DNA of 64,000 nt from Kineosporia babensis (GTDB lineage Bacteria; Actinomycetota; Actinomycetes; Actinomycetales; Kineosporiaceae). The position numbers and the translations under genes were made by a program. A model generated the notes under the pieces. That model worked only from the letters and a program-made list of their open reading frames with translations, was not told the DNA's origin and ran no database searches. This document shows, in pieces, positions 56,743-64,000 of the stretch. The DNA lies in the NCBI RefSeq assembly GCF_021129305.1, contig NZ_JAJOMB010000026.1, positions 1 through 64,000 of the forward strand. Reading direction: 5' to 3'. Every line of letters starts with the position of its first letter. The stretch's first letter is position 1.

Positions 56743-57813
56743 TCAAGATCTGGAGATCCTGTGAAGGTCCTGATCAGCGCCCGGGATCTCGACCCGGATC
56801 CGGCATCCGCCGCCGTCGGCCGGCACCACGGCGATCGTGCCGCCGTGCAGGAGGACCGCCCATCGGGCGATCGCCAGGCCAAGGCCGGTACCGCCGTCCA
56901 AACGTGGTTCCCCCGCGGTCGGGCCGGCGCCGGAGCGAAATCGATCGAAGACGCTCTGCCAGGCTTCCGGGGGAATGCCCGGGCCGTCGTCGGTCACTTC
57001 CAGAACCAGACCAACGGACGGGGTACGCGCCTGCGCGCATACGGTCACGTTTCCGCCGTCCCCGGCATGCCGGGCCGCGTTGTCCAGCAGATTGTTCACC
57101 ACCTGGGCCAGCCGTCGGGGGTCAACGTGGGCGGTCAGATCAGGGGGTACATCGACGGTGATGGCCGCACCCGGCCGTACGGTCGCGATCTCGGCCACCA
57201 CCGGATCGATCACCGAACGCACCGTGACGAGCTGCCGGTTCAGCTTCTGCGCCCCGCCGTCAGCACTGGCCAGGCTCAGGAAGTCGGTGAGCAGCCCGCC
57301 CAGCCGCTCTACCTGCGCCAGCACCTCGTTGAGGGCCTCCCCATCAGCCGGACGGACTCCGTCCACAAGATTCTCGACCTGAGCCCGTAAAGCGGCGACC
57401 GGAGTGCGCAACTCGTGCCCGACGTCCGCAAGCAGTTGCCGCCGTTGCTGATCCGCGGCCGCCAGCTCCTGGGCCATCGCCGTGAAAGCCCGCGCCAGCT
57501 CGCCCACCTCGTCCCGGCTGTTGGTCTGCACCGCAGGAACCGGCCTACCCGCAGCCAGCTCCCGGACGGCGGCCGTCATCTGCCGCAGGGGAAGCGTCAT
57601 GCCGTGCCCCACGATCTGGCTGACCACGAGAACGATCAGCGCCGCCGCCAGCATCCCGTAGCGGATCCGCCAGCCCAGCAGCACCACGGCGTAGTAAGTC
57701 ACCCCGGCGGTCAGCACCAGATTCAGCCCCACCAGGAGGGCGAACTTCATCTTGATCGAGGGCACCGGGTCCAGCGGGCGCCAGCGGTCCCAGCGCGCAG
57801 CCAGCCAGTTCAT
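56743..57813 (-). CDS. Sensor histidine kinase (BaeS-like)
   Basis: 356 aa. Two helices near the N-terminus ([43 protein letters not shown]) with almost no outer loop, HAMP ([15 protein letters not shown]), H-box [18 protein letters not shown]-box [11 protein letters not shown], and G-boxes [11 protein letters not shown] and [13 protein letters not shown]. The lack of a sensor loop suggests an intramembrane signal or partner, perhaps the DUF4153 protein. The start overlaps the response regulator stop by four bases. Confidence 0.92.
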   Translation of the reverse strand: MNWLAARWDRWRPLDPVPSIKMKFALLVGLNLVLTAGVTYYAVVLLGWRIRYGMLAAALIVLVVSQIVGHGMTLPLRQMTAAVRELAAGRPVPAVQTNSRDEVGELARAFTAMAQELAAADQQRRQLLADVGHELRTPVAALRAQVENLVDGVRPADGEALNEVLAQVERLGGLLTDFLSLASADGGAQKLNRQLVTVRSVIDPVVAEIATVRPGAAITVDVPPDLTAHVDPRRLAQVVNNLLDNAARHAGDGGNVTVCAQARTPSVGLVLEVTDDGPGIPPEAWQSVFDRFRSGAGPTAGEPRLDGGTGLGLAIARWAVLLHGGTIAVVPADGGGCRIRVEIPGADQDLHRISRS

Positions 57814-58487
57814 CCGAGCACCAAGGCGTAGCCGACCCCCTGCACGGTCCGGATCCGCTCCGCGCCGAGCTTGCGCCGCAGGGCCTTCACGTGACTGTCC
57901 GCCGCCCGCGAACCCCTGGCCTCCGGCCAGTCCGTGACCTCAGCCAGCAGTTGCTCCCGGGGGACCACATTCCCCGGCCGCCGGGCCAGGGTGTGAAGGA
58001 GATCGAACTCGGTACGGGTCAGGTGCACCTCGTGCCCGTCCAGTTCCACCCGACGCGCGCCGACGTCCATAGTCAGCCCGTTACCGAGATCCAGAGCCGC
58101 GCTGAGACGCAACCGAGCCAGCTCCTCGGCCCGTTCTACCCGACGCAGCAGCGCGCGTACGCGGGCGACCAACTCGCGGGGGCTGAACGGCTTGGTCAGG
58201 TAGTCGTCGGCCCCTACCCCCAGCCCGATCAGCCGGTCGGTCTCGTCGGCCCGCGCGGTCAGCATGAGCACCGGCACCGGCCGCACCGCCTGTACCTGAC
58301 GGCACACCTCCAGGCCGTCCAGCCCGGGCAGCATGACATCCAGAACCAGCAGGTCGATGCCGTCGTGGAAGGCCGCCACGGCCGCCCGGCCGTCATGCAC
58401 GACCTCGACCGCGAAGCCCTCCTTCTCCAGCCGCCGGGCGACCGCGTCGGCGATCACCCGGTCGTCCTCCACCACAAGAACTCGCAC
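57810..58487 (-). CDS. OmpR-type response regulator
   Basis: 225 aa. Receiver with [39 protein letters not shown] and [13 protein letters not shown]; winged helix [20 protein letters not shown] ... [28 protein letters not shown] start, nine bases after the small gene upstream. Confidence 0.94.
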   Translation of the reverse strand: MRVLVVEDDRVIADAVARRLEKEGFAVEVVHDGRAAVAAFHDGIDLLVLDVMLPGLDGLEVCRQVQAVRPVPVLMLTARADETDRLIGLGVGADDYLTKPFSPRELVARVRALLRRVERAEELARLRLSAALDLGNGLTMDVGARRVELDGHEVHLTRTEFDLLHTLARRPGNVVPREQLLAEVTDWPEARGSRAADSHVKALRRKLGAERIRTVQGVGYALVLG

Positions 58488-58496
58488 GGTGGAAAG

Positions 58497-58784
58497 TTAC
58501 GACACTCCCCACCGCTGGTGCAGGTGCCACAGATCGCTGAGCTGCTGCAGTTGCCGGGTGTGCAGCTCGACCGCAGGCCCGCCGGCATCGAAGCGCCCGT
58601 ACAGGTAGGGGAAGGACGGCGGGCCGCTGGCCTGTACCTGCCGGAGAACGGCCTTCTCCGGCACGGACCCCAGGCCGAGCCGGCCGGCGGTGACCGGAGC
58701 GTGGCGACGCAGTTCCCGGTTGAGGGTCTGGACCTGGGTCAGCTCGAGCGTGACGGTGGTCCCGGACATCGAATGGTGGATCAT
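58497..58784 (-). CDS. Small protein leading the response regulator-kinase operon, 95 aa
   Basis: ATG at 58784 with a strong GGAGG six bases upstream. The protein is soluble, basic and Leu/Gln-rich ([42 protein letters not shown]), and ends nine bases before the regulator. I do not recognise the family. A long antisense pflB frame joins it upstream in phase but is not coding. It is a candidate accessory factor of the two-component system. Confidence 0.6.
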   Translation of the reverse strand: MIHHSMSGTTVTLELTQVQTLNRELRRHAPVTAGRLGLGSVPEKAVLRQVQASGPPSFPYLYGRFDAGGPAVELHTRQLQQLSDLWHLHQRWGVS

Positions 58785-58833
58785 GAGCGCCTCCTGCTGC
58801 CTCAGCCTTCCAACTTCTCGGCCGGGCCGCCCA

Positions 58834-58847
58834 GGGGCAAAGGTCCC
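58834..58847 (+). promoter_or_regulatory. GGGGCAAAGGTCCC, weak DosR-box-like site upstream of pflB
   Basis: It fits the GGGRC-N4-GTCCC half of the DosR/DevR hypoxia box, 73-86 bases before the pflB ATG, but lacks the outer TT/AA of the full 20-bp consensus. No DosR-type regulator is encoded nearby. Confidence 0.25.
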
Positions 58848-58919
58848 GCGCCGAAAGACCGCTCGAACAGGGGGCCTTGGCCTCTGCTGGGCGCAAGGCG
58901 TCAGACGGACGATAAGGGC

Positions 58920-61172
58920 ATGGAAACGCTGCAGACCATCGAACAGGCCGCTTGGCGCGGATTTGCCGGGCGGCAGTGGCAGGACCACATCGACGTCAGT
59001 GCCTTCCTGAAGGCCAACGTCACGCCCTACTCGGGCGACGAGTCGTTCCTGGCCGGGGCAACCCCTCGTACGGAGGCGATTCAGCAGCAGATCAGCGACC
59101 TGGCCAAGGTCGAGCGCGAGCGCGGGATCCTGGACGCGGACACGAAGATCGTCTCCGGGATCACCAGCCACGCCCCTGGCTACATCGACAAGGACGCCGA
59201 GCTGATCGTCGGGCTGCAGACCGATGCTCCGCTCAAGCGCGCGATCATGCCCCGCGGCGGGCTGCGGATGGTCGAGAACGGCCTGCGCGCCTACGGATAC
59301 GAGCTCGACCCGACGGTGAAGGAGATCTTCACCAAGTACCGCAAGACCCACAACGAGGGTGTTTTCGACGCCTACACCCCGCAGATCCTGGCCGCCCGCA
59401 AGGCCGCGATCATCACCGGCCTGCCCGACGCCTACGGCCGGGGCCGGATCATCGGGGACTACCGGCGGGTGGCGCTGTACGGCGTGGCCGCGCTGATCGA
59501 GGCCAAGCAGCGGGAGAAGGCGGGCCTGGCCCAGGCCGGTACCGGTGAGGACGTGATCCGCGACCGCGAAGAGTTGTCCGAGCAGATCCGCGCGCTGCGT
59601 GAACTCCTGGAGATGGCCGCCGGTTACGGGTACGACCTGAGCCGGCCGGCCCGCACCGCGCAGGAGGCGATCCAGTGGCTGTATCTGGCCTACCTGGCCG
59701 CCACCAAGGAGCAGAACGGCGCCGCGATGTCGTTCGGGCGCACCTCCAGCTTCATCGACATCTACCTGCAGCGCGACCTCGCCGAAGGCACGCTCACCGA
59801 GTCGCAGGCCCAGGAGCTGGTCGACGACCTGGTGATCAAGCTCCGGATCATCCGGTTCCTGCGCACCCCGGAGTACGACGCGCTGTTCTCCGGTGACCCG
59901 ACCTGGGTGACCGAGTCGATCGGAGGCATTGCCGACGACGGGAAGATCCTGGTCACCCGGACCTCCTTCCGGTTCCTGCAGACGCTGTACAACCTCGGCC
60001 CGGCCCCCGAGCCCAACCTGACCGTGCTCTGGTCGCCGCAGCTGCCCGAGGCGTTCAAGCGGTTCTGCTCGCAGGTCTCGATCGACACCAGCGCCATCCA
60101 GTTCGAGAACGACGAGCTGCTGCGCCCGGTCTGCGGGGACGACGCCGCGATCGCCTGCTGCGTCTCCGGGGCCACGGTGGGCAAGGCCATGCAGTTCTTC
60201 GGGGCCCGGGCGAACCTGGCCAAGGCCCTGCTCTACGCGATCAACGGCGGCCGCGACGAGGTCAGCGGTGTGCAGGTGGGCCCGCAGGTGGCGCCGGTCG
60301 AGGGCGAGGTGCTCGACTTCGACGACGTGATGCGGCGCTACGACGCGATGCTGGACTGGCTGGCCGAGACCTACGTGGACGCGCTCAACGTGATCCACTA
60401 CATGCACGACAAGTACGCCTACGAGCGGGTCCAGATGGCCCTGCACGACTACCCGGTGCGCCGCACGATGGCCTGCGGGATCGCCGGGCTCTCGGTGGCG
60501 GCGGACTCGCTGTCGGCGATCAAGAACGGCGTGGTGCGCCCGGTGCGCGACGAGACCGGCCTGATCGTGGACTACACGGTCGAGGGCGAGTTCCCCTCCT
60601 ACGGCAACGGCGACGACTCGGTCGACGAGATCGCGGCCGGCCTGGTGCACCGGTTCATGGAGAAGCTGCGGGCCCGCAAGACCTACCGCAACGCCGAGAT
60701 CACCCAGTCGGTGCTGACCATCACCTCGAACGTGGTGTATGGCAAGGCCACCGGCAACACTCCGGACGGGCGGCGGGCCGGTGAGCCGTTCGCCCCGGGG
60801 GCCAATCCGATGAACGGCCGCGACAAGCACGGCATCCTGGCCTCGGCGCTGAGCGTGGCCAAGATCGACTTCAACGACGCCCGGGACGGCATCTCGCTGA
60901 CCTCGACCACCGTGCCGGACGCCCTCGGACGCACCCGCGACGACCGGATCACCAGCCTGGTCGGGGTTCTTGACGCCTACATGGTTGCCGGCGGCTTCCA
61001 CATGAACGTGAACGTGCTGGAGCGCCGGACCCTGCTGGACGCGATGGCCCACCCGGAGGACTACCCGAACCTGACCATCCGGGTCTCCGGCTACGCGGTC
61101 AACTTCGTCCGCCTGACCCGGGAGCAGCAGATGGACGTCATCAACCGCACCTTCCACGGTGACCCGCTGTGA
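58920..61172 (+). CDS. pflB: Formate C-acetyltransferase (pyruvate formate-lyase)
   Basis: 750 aa glycyl-radical enzyme: pyruvate + CoA to acetyl-CoA + formate. Catalytic Cys413-Cys414 in AIACCVSGA; the radical site is Gly724 in [26 protein letters not shown]. Other PFL blocks are [82 protein letters not shown] and [20 protein letters not shown]. The ATG at 58920 is the family start (METLQ); the frame is open far upstream only because of base composition. It overlaps pflA by four bases. The enzyme is oxygen-sensitive, unusual for a filamentous actinomycete. Confidence 0.97.
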   Translation: METLQTIEQAAWRGFAGRQWQDHIDVSAFLKANVTPYSGDESFLAGATPRTEAIQQQISDLAKVERERGILDADTKIVSGITSHAPGYIDKDAELIVGLQTDAPLKRAIMPRGGLRMVENGLRAYGYELDPTVKEIFTKYRKTHNEGVFDAYTPQILAARKAAIITGLPDAYGRGRIIGDYRRVALYGVAALIEAKQREKAGLAQAGTGEDVIRDREELSEQIRALRELLEMAAGYGYDLSRPARTAQEAIQWLYLAYLAATKEQNGAAMSFGRTSSFIDIYLQRDLAEGTLTESQAQELVDDLVIKLRIIRFLRTPEYDALFSGDPTWVTESIGGIADDGKILVTRTSFRFLQTLYNLGPAPEPNLTVLWSPQLPEAFKRFCSQVSIDTSAIQFENDELLRPVCGDDAAIACCVSGATVGKAMQFFGARANLAKALLYAINGGRDEVSGVQVGPQVAPVEGEVLDFDDVMRRYDAMLDWLAETYVDALNVIHYMHDKYAYERVQMALHDYPVRRTMACGIAGLSVAADSLSAIKNGVVRPVRDETGLIVDYTVEGEFPSYGNGDDSVDEIAAGLVHRFMEKLRARKTYRNAEITQSVLTITSNVVYGKATGNTPDGRRAGEPFAPGANPMNGRDKHGILASALSVAKIDFNDARDGISLTSTTVPDALGRTRDDRITSLVGVLDAYMVAGGFHMNVNVLERRTLLDAMAHPEDYPNLTIRVSGYAVNFVRLTREQQMDVINRTFHGDPL

Positions 61173-61984
61173 ACACCGTAAGTACCGTCCACGTAGCCAC
61201 TCTCGCGGCTCCCCGGCCGCCGCTGCCCGGATACGACCCCGGAATCTGGCGGGCCGGAACCGCCGGGTGGGTGCACTCCTGGGACACCTCGGTCGGGGTG
61301 GACGGGCCGGGCTGCCGGTTCGTGGTCTTCACGGCCGGCTGCCCGCTGCGCTGCCAGTACTGCGAGAACCCGGACACCTGGACTTCTTTGGGCGGTCAGG
61401 TCACGCAGATTGAGGACGTCCTCGAGCGGGTCCGGCGCTTTCGCCCGGCTTTGGTGGCGAGCGGGGGAGGGGTGACGATCAGCGGTGGCGAGCCGCTGGT
61501 CCAGCCCGCCTTCACCGCCCGCTTCCTGGCCGGGGCCCGGGAGATGGGCCTGCACACCGCGCTGGACACCTCGGGCGCCCTCGGCCACCTGGCCACGGAC
61601 CAGCTGCTCGAGGACACCAGCCTGGTGCTGCTCGACATCAAGTCGTTCGACCCGCAGACGTACAAGGTCACCACCGGCAAGGAGCTCGCCCCCACTCTGC
61701 GGTTCGCGCGGCGCCTGGCCGATCTGGGCAAGCCCGTGCATGTGCGCTTCGTCCTGGTCCCCGGCCTCACCGACGCTCCGGAGAACATCGACGGCCTGGC
61801 CGACTTCGTGGCCGGGCTGGGCAACGTCGAACGAGTGGACGTGCTGGCCTACCACCGCCTCGGAGTGTCCAAGTACGAGCAGCTCGGCCTGCGCTACCGG
61901 CTGGCCGGCACCCCACCGCCCACCCGCGGTCAGCTCGAGGACGCCCGCCGCCGCTTCTCCTCGCGAGGGCTGGTGGTCAGCTGA
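61169..61984 (+). CDS. pflA: Pyruvate formate-lyase activating enzyme
   Basis: 271 aa radical SAM enzyme that puts the glycyl radical on PFL. Cluster motif C58-x3-C62-x2-C65 in [20 protein letters not shown] motif in [13 protein letters not shown], then [26 protein letters not shown] and [19 protein letters not shown] start overlapping the pflB stop, so the two are coupled. The IS30-flanking hairpin arm begins a few bases past its stop. Confidence 0.95.
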   Translation: MNTVSTVHVATLAAPRPPLPGYDPGIWRAGTAGWVHSWDTSVGVDGPGCRFVVFTAGCPLRCQYCENPDTWTSLGGQVTQIEDVLERVRRFRPALVASGGGVTISGGEPLVQPAFTARFLAGAREMGLHTALDTSGALGHLATDQLLEDTSLVLLDIKSFDPQTYKVTTGKELAPTLRFARRLADLGKPVHVRFVLVPGLTDAPENIDGLADFVAGLGNVERVDVLAYHRLGVSKYEQLGLRYRLAGTPPPTRGQLEDARRRFSSRGLVVS

Positions 61985-61986
61985 AC

Positions 61987-62010
61987 CGGCATCGGGAAGA
62001 CAAAACCACG
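61987..62010. repeat. Left arm of a split hairpin repeat
   Basis: CGGCATCGGGAAGACAAA at the left edge, then ACCACG. Its perfect 18-bp complement lies at 63394-63411, beyond the IS30-type element. Joining the two arms recreates a hairpin like that at 16382-16426. Confidence 0.8.
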
Positions 62011-62064
62011 TTATTGGTGGTGGGTTCAAGTGATTGTTGCAACGCCCTATACCTGGAGGGCGTT

Positions 62065-63381
62065 TTGGCTGGTCACCGGTTGGATCGGGTCAGGTACGAG
62101 CGGTTGATGCAGGCGCTGCGATCGGGCCTGAATCCCTACGCTGCGGCGCGGGCCAGTGGCGTGTCATCGACGTATGCGCACCGGCTGAATGTCAGCTTGG
62201 GTGGCATGTACCGTCCGGCAGGAACATCCTTTTCCGATCGTTATCTGGATCGGGACGAGCGGTACGAGATCGCCAGAATGCTGGAGGCCGGCTCCTCCCA
62301 GGCCACGATCGCCCGGGCGCTGGGGCGTTCGCCCTCGACGATCAGCCGGGAGCTGCGCCGTAACAGCCTGCCCCGCCCCGCCCGTTCTGCCGGGTCTGCC
62401 GGGTCTGCCGGGTCTGCCGGGTCTGCCGGGTCTGCCGGGTCTGCCGGGTCTGCCGGGTCCGGGCATCCGGACGGGCCCGGGCCCTCCAGGACCGGGCAGC
62501 GGTACGAGCCCGAGCGTGCTGACACCCTGGCCTGGCAGCGCCAGCGCAGGCCCCGGGCCAGCGTCTGGCAGACCCGCCCCCATCTGCGGGCCCGGGTGCA
62601 GCAGATGCTGGACAAGCGCCTCTCGCCCGAGCAGATCGCCGGCCGGCTGAGGCTGGAGTTCCCCCTCGATGACCCGGGCCGGCAGGCGGACAATCAGCTC
62701 ATGCACGTCAGCCACGAAACGATCTACAGGGCTCTGTACGTCCACCCGCGCGGGGAACTGACCCGGGCCCTGAAAGGGCGCCTACGCTCCGGCCGTTCCC
62801 AGCGTAAACCCCGAAACCGCAGGGAATCCCGAGGAACGATCCCGGGGATGGTCTCGATCCACGAACGACCCGAGGACGTCGCAGGCCGACTGGTGCCCGG
62901 CCACCACGAAGGCGACCTGATCAAAGGATCGACCGCCTCGAACTCAGCGATCGGGACCATCGTGGAACGCCACTCCGGCTATGTCAGCCTGCTGCACCTA
63001 CCCGACGGCTGGCACGCCGAGCACGTCGCTGCCGCGGTCACCACCCAGATGAGCGCCTACCCCACCTGGTTCGCCAGAACCCTCACCTGGGACCGCGGCA
63101 AGGAAATGTCCCAGCACCAGAAAATCACCCAGAACACCGGCATCCAGGTCTACTTCGCCGACCCCTACAGCCCCCAGCAGCGCCCCAGCAACGAGAACAC
63201 CAACGGGCTCCTACGCGAGTACTTCCCCAAAGGCAGCGACCTCAGCATCCACGACGCCGCCCACCTCCAAGCCGTCGCCGACGAACTCAACGACCGCCCC
63301 CGCAAACGCCTCGGCTTCCTCACACCCGCCGAAGTCTTCGCTAGCCTCCAAGCACAAGCAAGCGTTGCAACGACCGCTTGA
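62065..63381 (+). CDS. IS30-family transposase
   Basis: 438 aa from TTG at 62065, chosen for GGAGGG six bases upstream and because earlier codons lie in the terminal repeat. N-terminal HTH segments (DRYLDRDERYEIARMLEAGSSQATIARALGRSPSTISRELRR). A repeat linker follows, then a DDE domain with Asp in GHHEGDLIKG, Asp in TWDRGKEMSQH and Glu in SNENTNGLLREYFPKGSDLS. Full length, so probably active. The Ser-Ala-Gly repeat between the HTH and the catalytic domain is unusual for the family. Confidence 0.93.
   Translation: MAGHRLDRVRYERLMQALRSGLNPYAAARASGVSSTYAHRLNVSLGGMYRPAGTSFSDRYLDRDERYEIARMLEAGSSQATIARALGRSPSTISRELRRNSLPRPARSAGSAGSAGSAGSAGSAGSAGSAGSGHPDGPGPSRTGQRYEPERADTLAWQRQRRPRASVWQTRPHLRARVQQMLDKRLSPEQIAGRLRLEFPLDDPGRQADNQLMHVSHETIYRALYVHPRGELTRALKGRLRSGRSQRKPRNRRESRGTIPGMVSIHERPEDVAGRLVPGHHEGDLIKGSTASNSAIGTIVERHSGYVSLLHLPDGWHAEHVAAAVTTQMSAYPTWFARTLTWDRGKEMSQHQKITQNTGIQVYFADPYSPQQRPSNENTNGLLREYFPKGSDLSIHDAAHLQAVADELNDRPRKRLGFLTPAEVFASLQAQASVATTA
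62386..62457 (+). repeat. Eight perfect 9-bp repeats (TCTGCCGGG) inside the transposase
   Basis: 72 bases of exact nonamer repeats coding for (Ser-Ala-Gly)8 between the DNA-binding and catalytic parts of the transposase. The lack of any substitution points to recent expansion. Confidence 0.95.
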
Positions 63382-63393
63382 ATCCGCCCGTGC

Positions 63394-63411
63394 TTTGTCT
63401 TCCCGATGCCG
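63394..63411. repeat. Right arm of the split hairpin repeat
   Basis: TTTGTCTTCCCGATGCCG, the exact reverse complement of the 18 bases at 61987-62004. GTGC just before it mirrors the CACG next to the left arm. Confidence 0.85.
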
Positions 63412-63485
63412 TGCGGTTGGTGATAACAGGCTGCGGCGGTGAGAGGGTGGGGCCGGTGAGGGGTGGCGCCTGGCTGGTGAAGTGA

Positions 63486-63516
63486 TCCAGATCTACAGCT
63501 GTTCAACAGATCTGGA
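63486..63516. promoter_or_regulatory. 9-bp inverted repeat, possible operator
   Basis: TCCAGATCT (63486-63494) and AGATCTGGA (63508-63516) flank a 13-base centre, about 200 bases upstream of the exported-protein gene. The remainder of the 330-base gap after the IS shows no gene. Confidence 0.4.
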
Positions 63517-63711
63517 GCACTGAGCGCGAGGCCGTCACCGCGCTCGCGGTCCCGATCGGCGCACCCCGGTGACGCGCTGCCGACGAAATCGCGGCCTTGA
63601 GTGGGCCATCGGGGGCACCGGGATATTTGAAGCCTCCCGCATCTCAGATCCGCGATCGCCGATCCGTACAGGGACCTCGACCTGGTAGCGAGCGAGGAAA
63701 CGGGAGTACTC

Positions 63712-64000
63712 ATGCAGATCCGCACTGTTCTGGCTGGTGTTGGGGTTATTGCCGCGACCCTGGGCTGTGGGGTTCTGGTGGCCCCGGCCGCCTCCGCCGC
63801 CACCTCCGACGACACGCCCACGGCGACGCTGAGCGCCTCGGCCAAGGGTTTCAGCCCGAACGGCGACGGCAAGCAGGACACCATCACCTTCTCCTACGAG
63901 ATCCCCCAGTCCGGCGTCGTCGCCCTGGAGTTCCTCAACAGCAAGGGCGCGGTGATCGGGCAGAAGACGATCTCCGACGAGGCAACTCCGTTGCTCGGCC
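63712..64000 (+). CDS. Exported protein, N-terminal fragment (runs off the window)
   Basis: ATG at 63712 with GGGAG upstream. Signal peptide MQIRTVLAGVGVIAATLG, a hydrophobic stretch, and a likely cut after APAASAA. The mature part starts with Asp/Thr-rich linker and SAKGFSPNGDGKQDTITFSYEIP, the calcium-site-like FSPNGDG motif that opens FlgD-type Ig-like domains, followed by beta strands. Such domains are found in large secreted or surface proteins. Only 96 codons are visible. Confidence 0.8.
   Translation, partial: MQIRTVLAGVGVIAATLGCGVLVAPAASAATSDDTPTATLSASAKGFSPNGDGKQDTITFSYEIPQSGVVALEFLNSKGAVIGQKTISDEATPLLG

Larger units (their letters stand above)
62019..63388 (+). mobile_element. IS30-family insertion sequence
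   Basis: About 1.37 kb carrying one transposase. Imperfect terminal inverted repeats of about 27 bp are visible: left GGTGGGTTCAAG at 62019-62030 and right complement GGCGGATTCAAG from 63388, with YGTTGCAACGC inside both. The element sits within a hairpin repeat. Exact ends and target duplication cannot be fixed: short GTG and CG matches exist at possible junctions but are ambiguous. Confidence 0.82.

Noticed and set aside
57891-58919. 343-codon N-terminal extension of PflB
   Set aside because: The extension is antisense to the response regulator and small gene, and PflB begins normally at 58920.
58785-61157. Long minus-strand frame opposite pflB
   Set aside because: Shadow of pflB. Only its last 95 codons (58497-58784) have a ribosome site and lie outside pflB.

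Overview
The window is 64 kb of very GC-rich DNA with strong third-position GC bias, many GTG starts, dense genes and short overlaps. RbpA, an lnt-ppm1 pair and a sigma-R-type promoter place it in the Actinobacteria (Actinomycetota). A Kineosporia-like actinomycete would fit, but that is a guess. No rRNA, tRNA, CRISPR array or phage module is visible. The only intact mobile element is one IS30-type insertion sequence.

Layout. 0-5.6 kb: a hypothetical gene, an amidohydrolase, a SRPBCC protein, then kamD-kamE-kal, three steps of the fermentative lysine pathway. 6-12.4 kb: the lnt-ppm1-fxsA envelope cluster, rbpA with a sigma-R-like promoter, a UMF1-type MFS transporter and a D,D-carboxypeptidase. 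12.6-22.2 kb: malate synthase G, a GlcD-type FAD oxidase, an HTH_42/AlkZ-like protein, a metallophosphoesterase, a short CU044_5270-like protein, an orphan QueE, and a TetR gene divergent from an FMN 2-hydroxyacid oxidase. 22.2-27.7 kb: a Ser/Thr kinase, a LuxR protein with a degenerate receiver, a lactonase, a NUDIX hydrolase and a YwiC-like membrane protein. 27.7-31.7 kb: hairpins and short repeats around a 971-residue secreted low-complexity protein, plus an 18-bp minisatellite. 31.7-46.3 kb: assorted enzymes and regulators, a MerR/alcohol dehydrogenase pair, two tandem paralogous lipoproteins, an arylsulfatase, an MFS exporter and a PRC-barrel protein.

46.4-53.2 kb: a six-gene minus-strand run (79-aa exported peptide, MoxR, DUF58, VWA, PDZ-less HtrA, SDR) is divergent from an OmpR-type two-component system. 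53.3-55.3 kb: a tarD-like D-tartrate dehydratase is divergent from a GntR/FCD regulator, with two matching palindromic operators between them. 55.3-62 kb: a DUF4153 membrane protein and a small-protein/response-regulator/kinase operon, divergent from pflB-pflA. 62-64 kb: the IS30-type element and the start of an exported protein.

Functional reading. Two oxygen-sensitive or classically fermentative modules, kamDE-kal and pflBA, sit in an otherwise aerobic gene set. This suggests facultative or microaerobic metabolism. The structurally most unusual items are the serine/glycine/glutamate-rich secreted protein with in-frame hexanucleotide runs, the IS30-type element sitting inside a hairpin that also occurs intact 45 kb away, and the peptide-led MoxR operon facing a two-component system.
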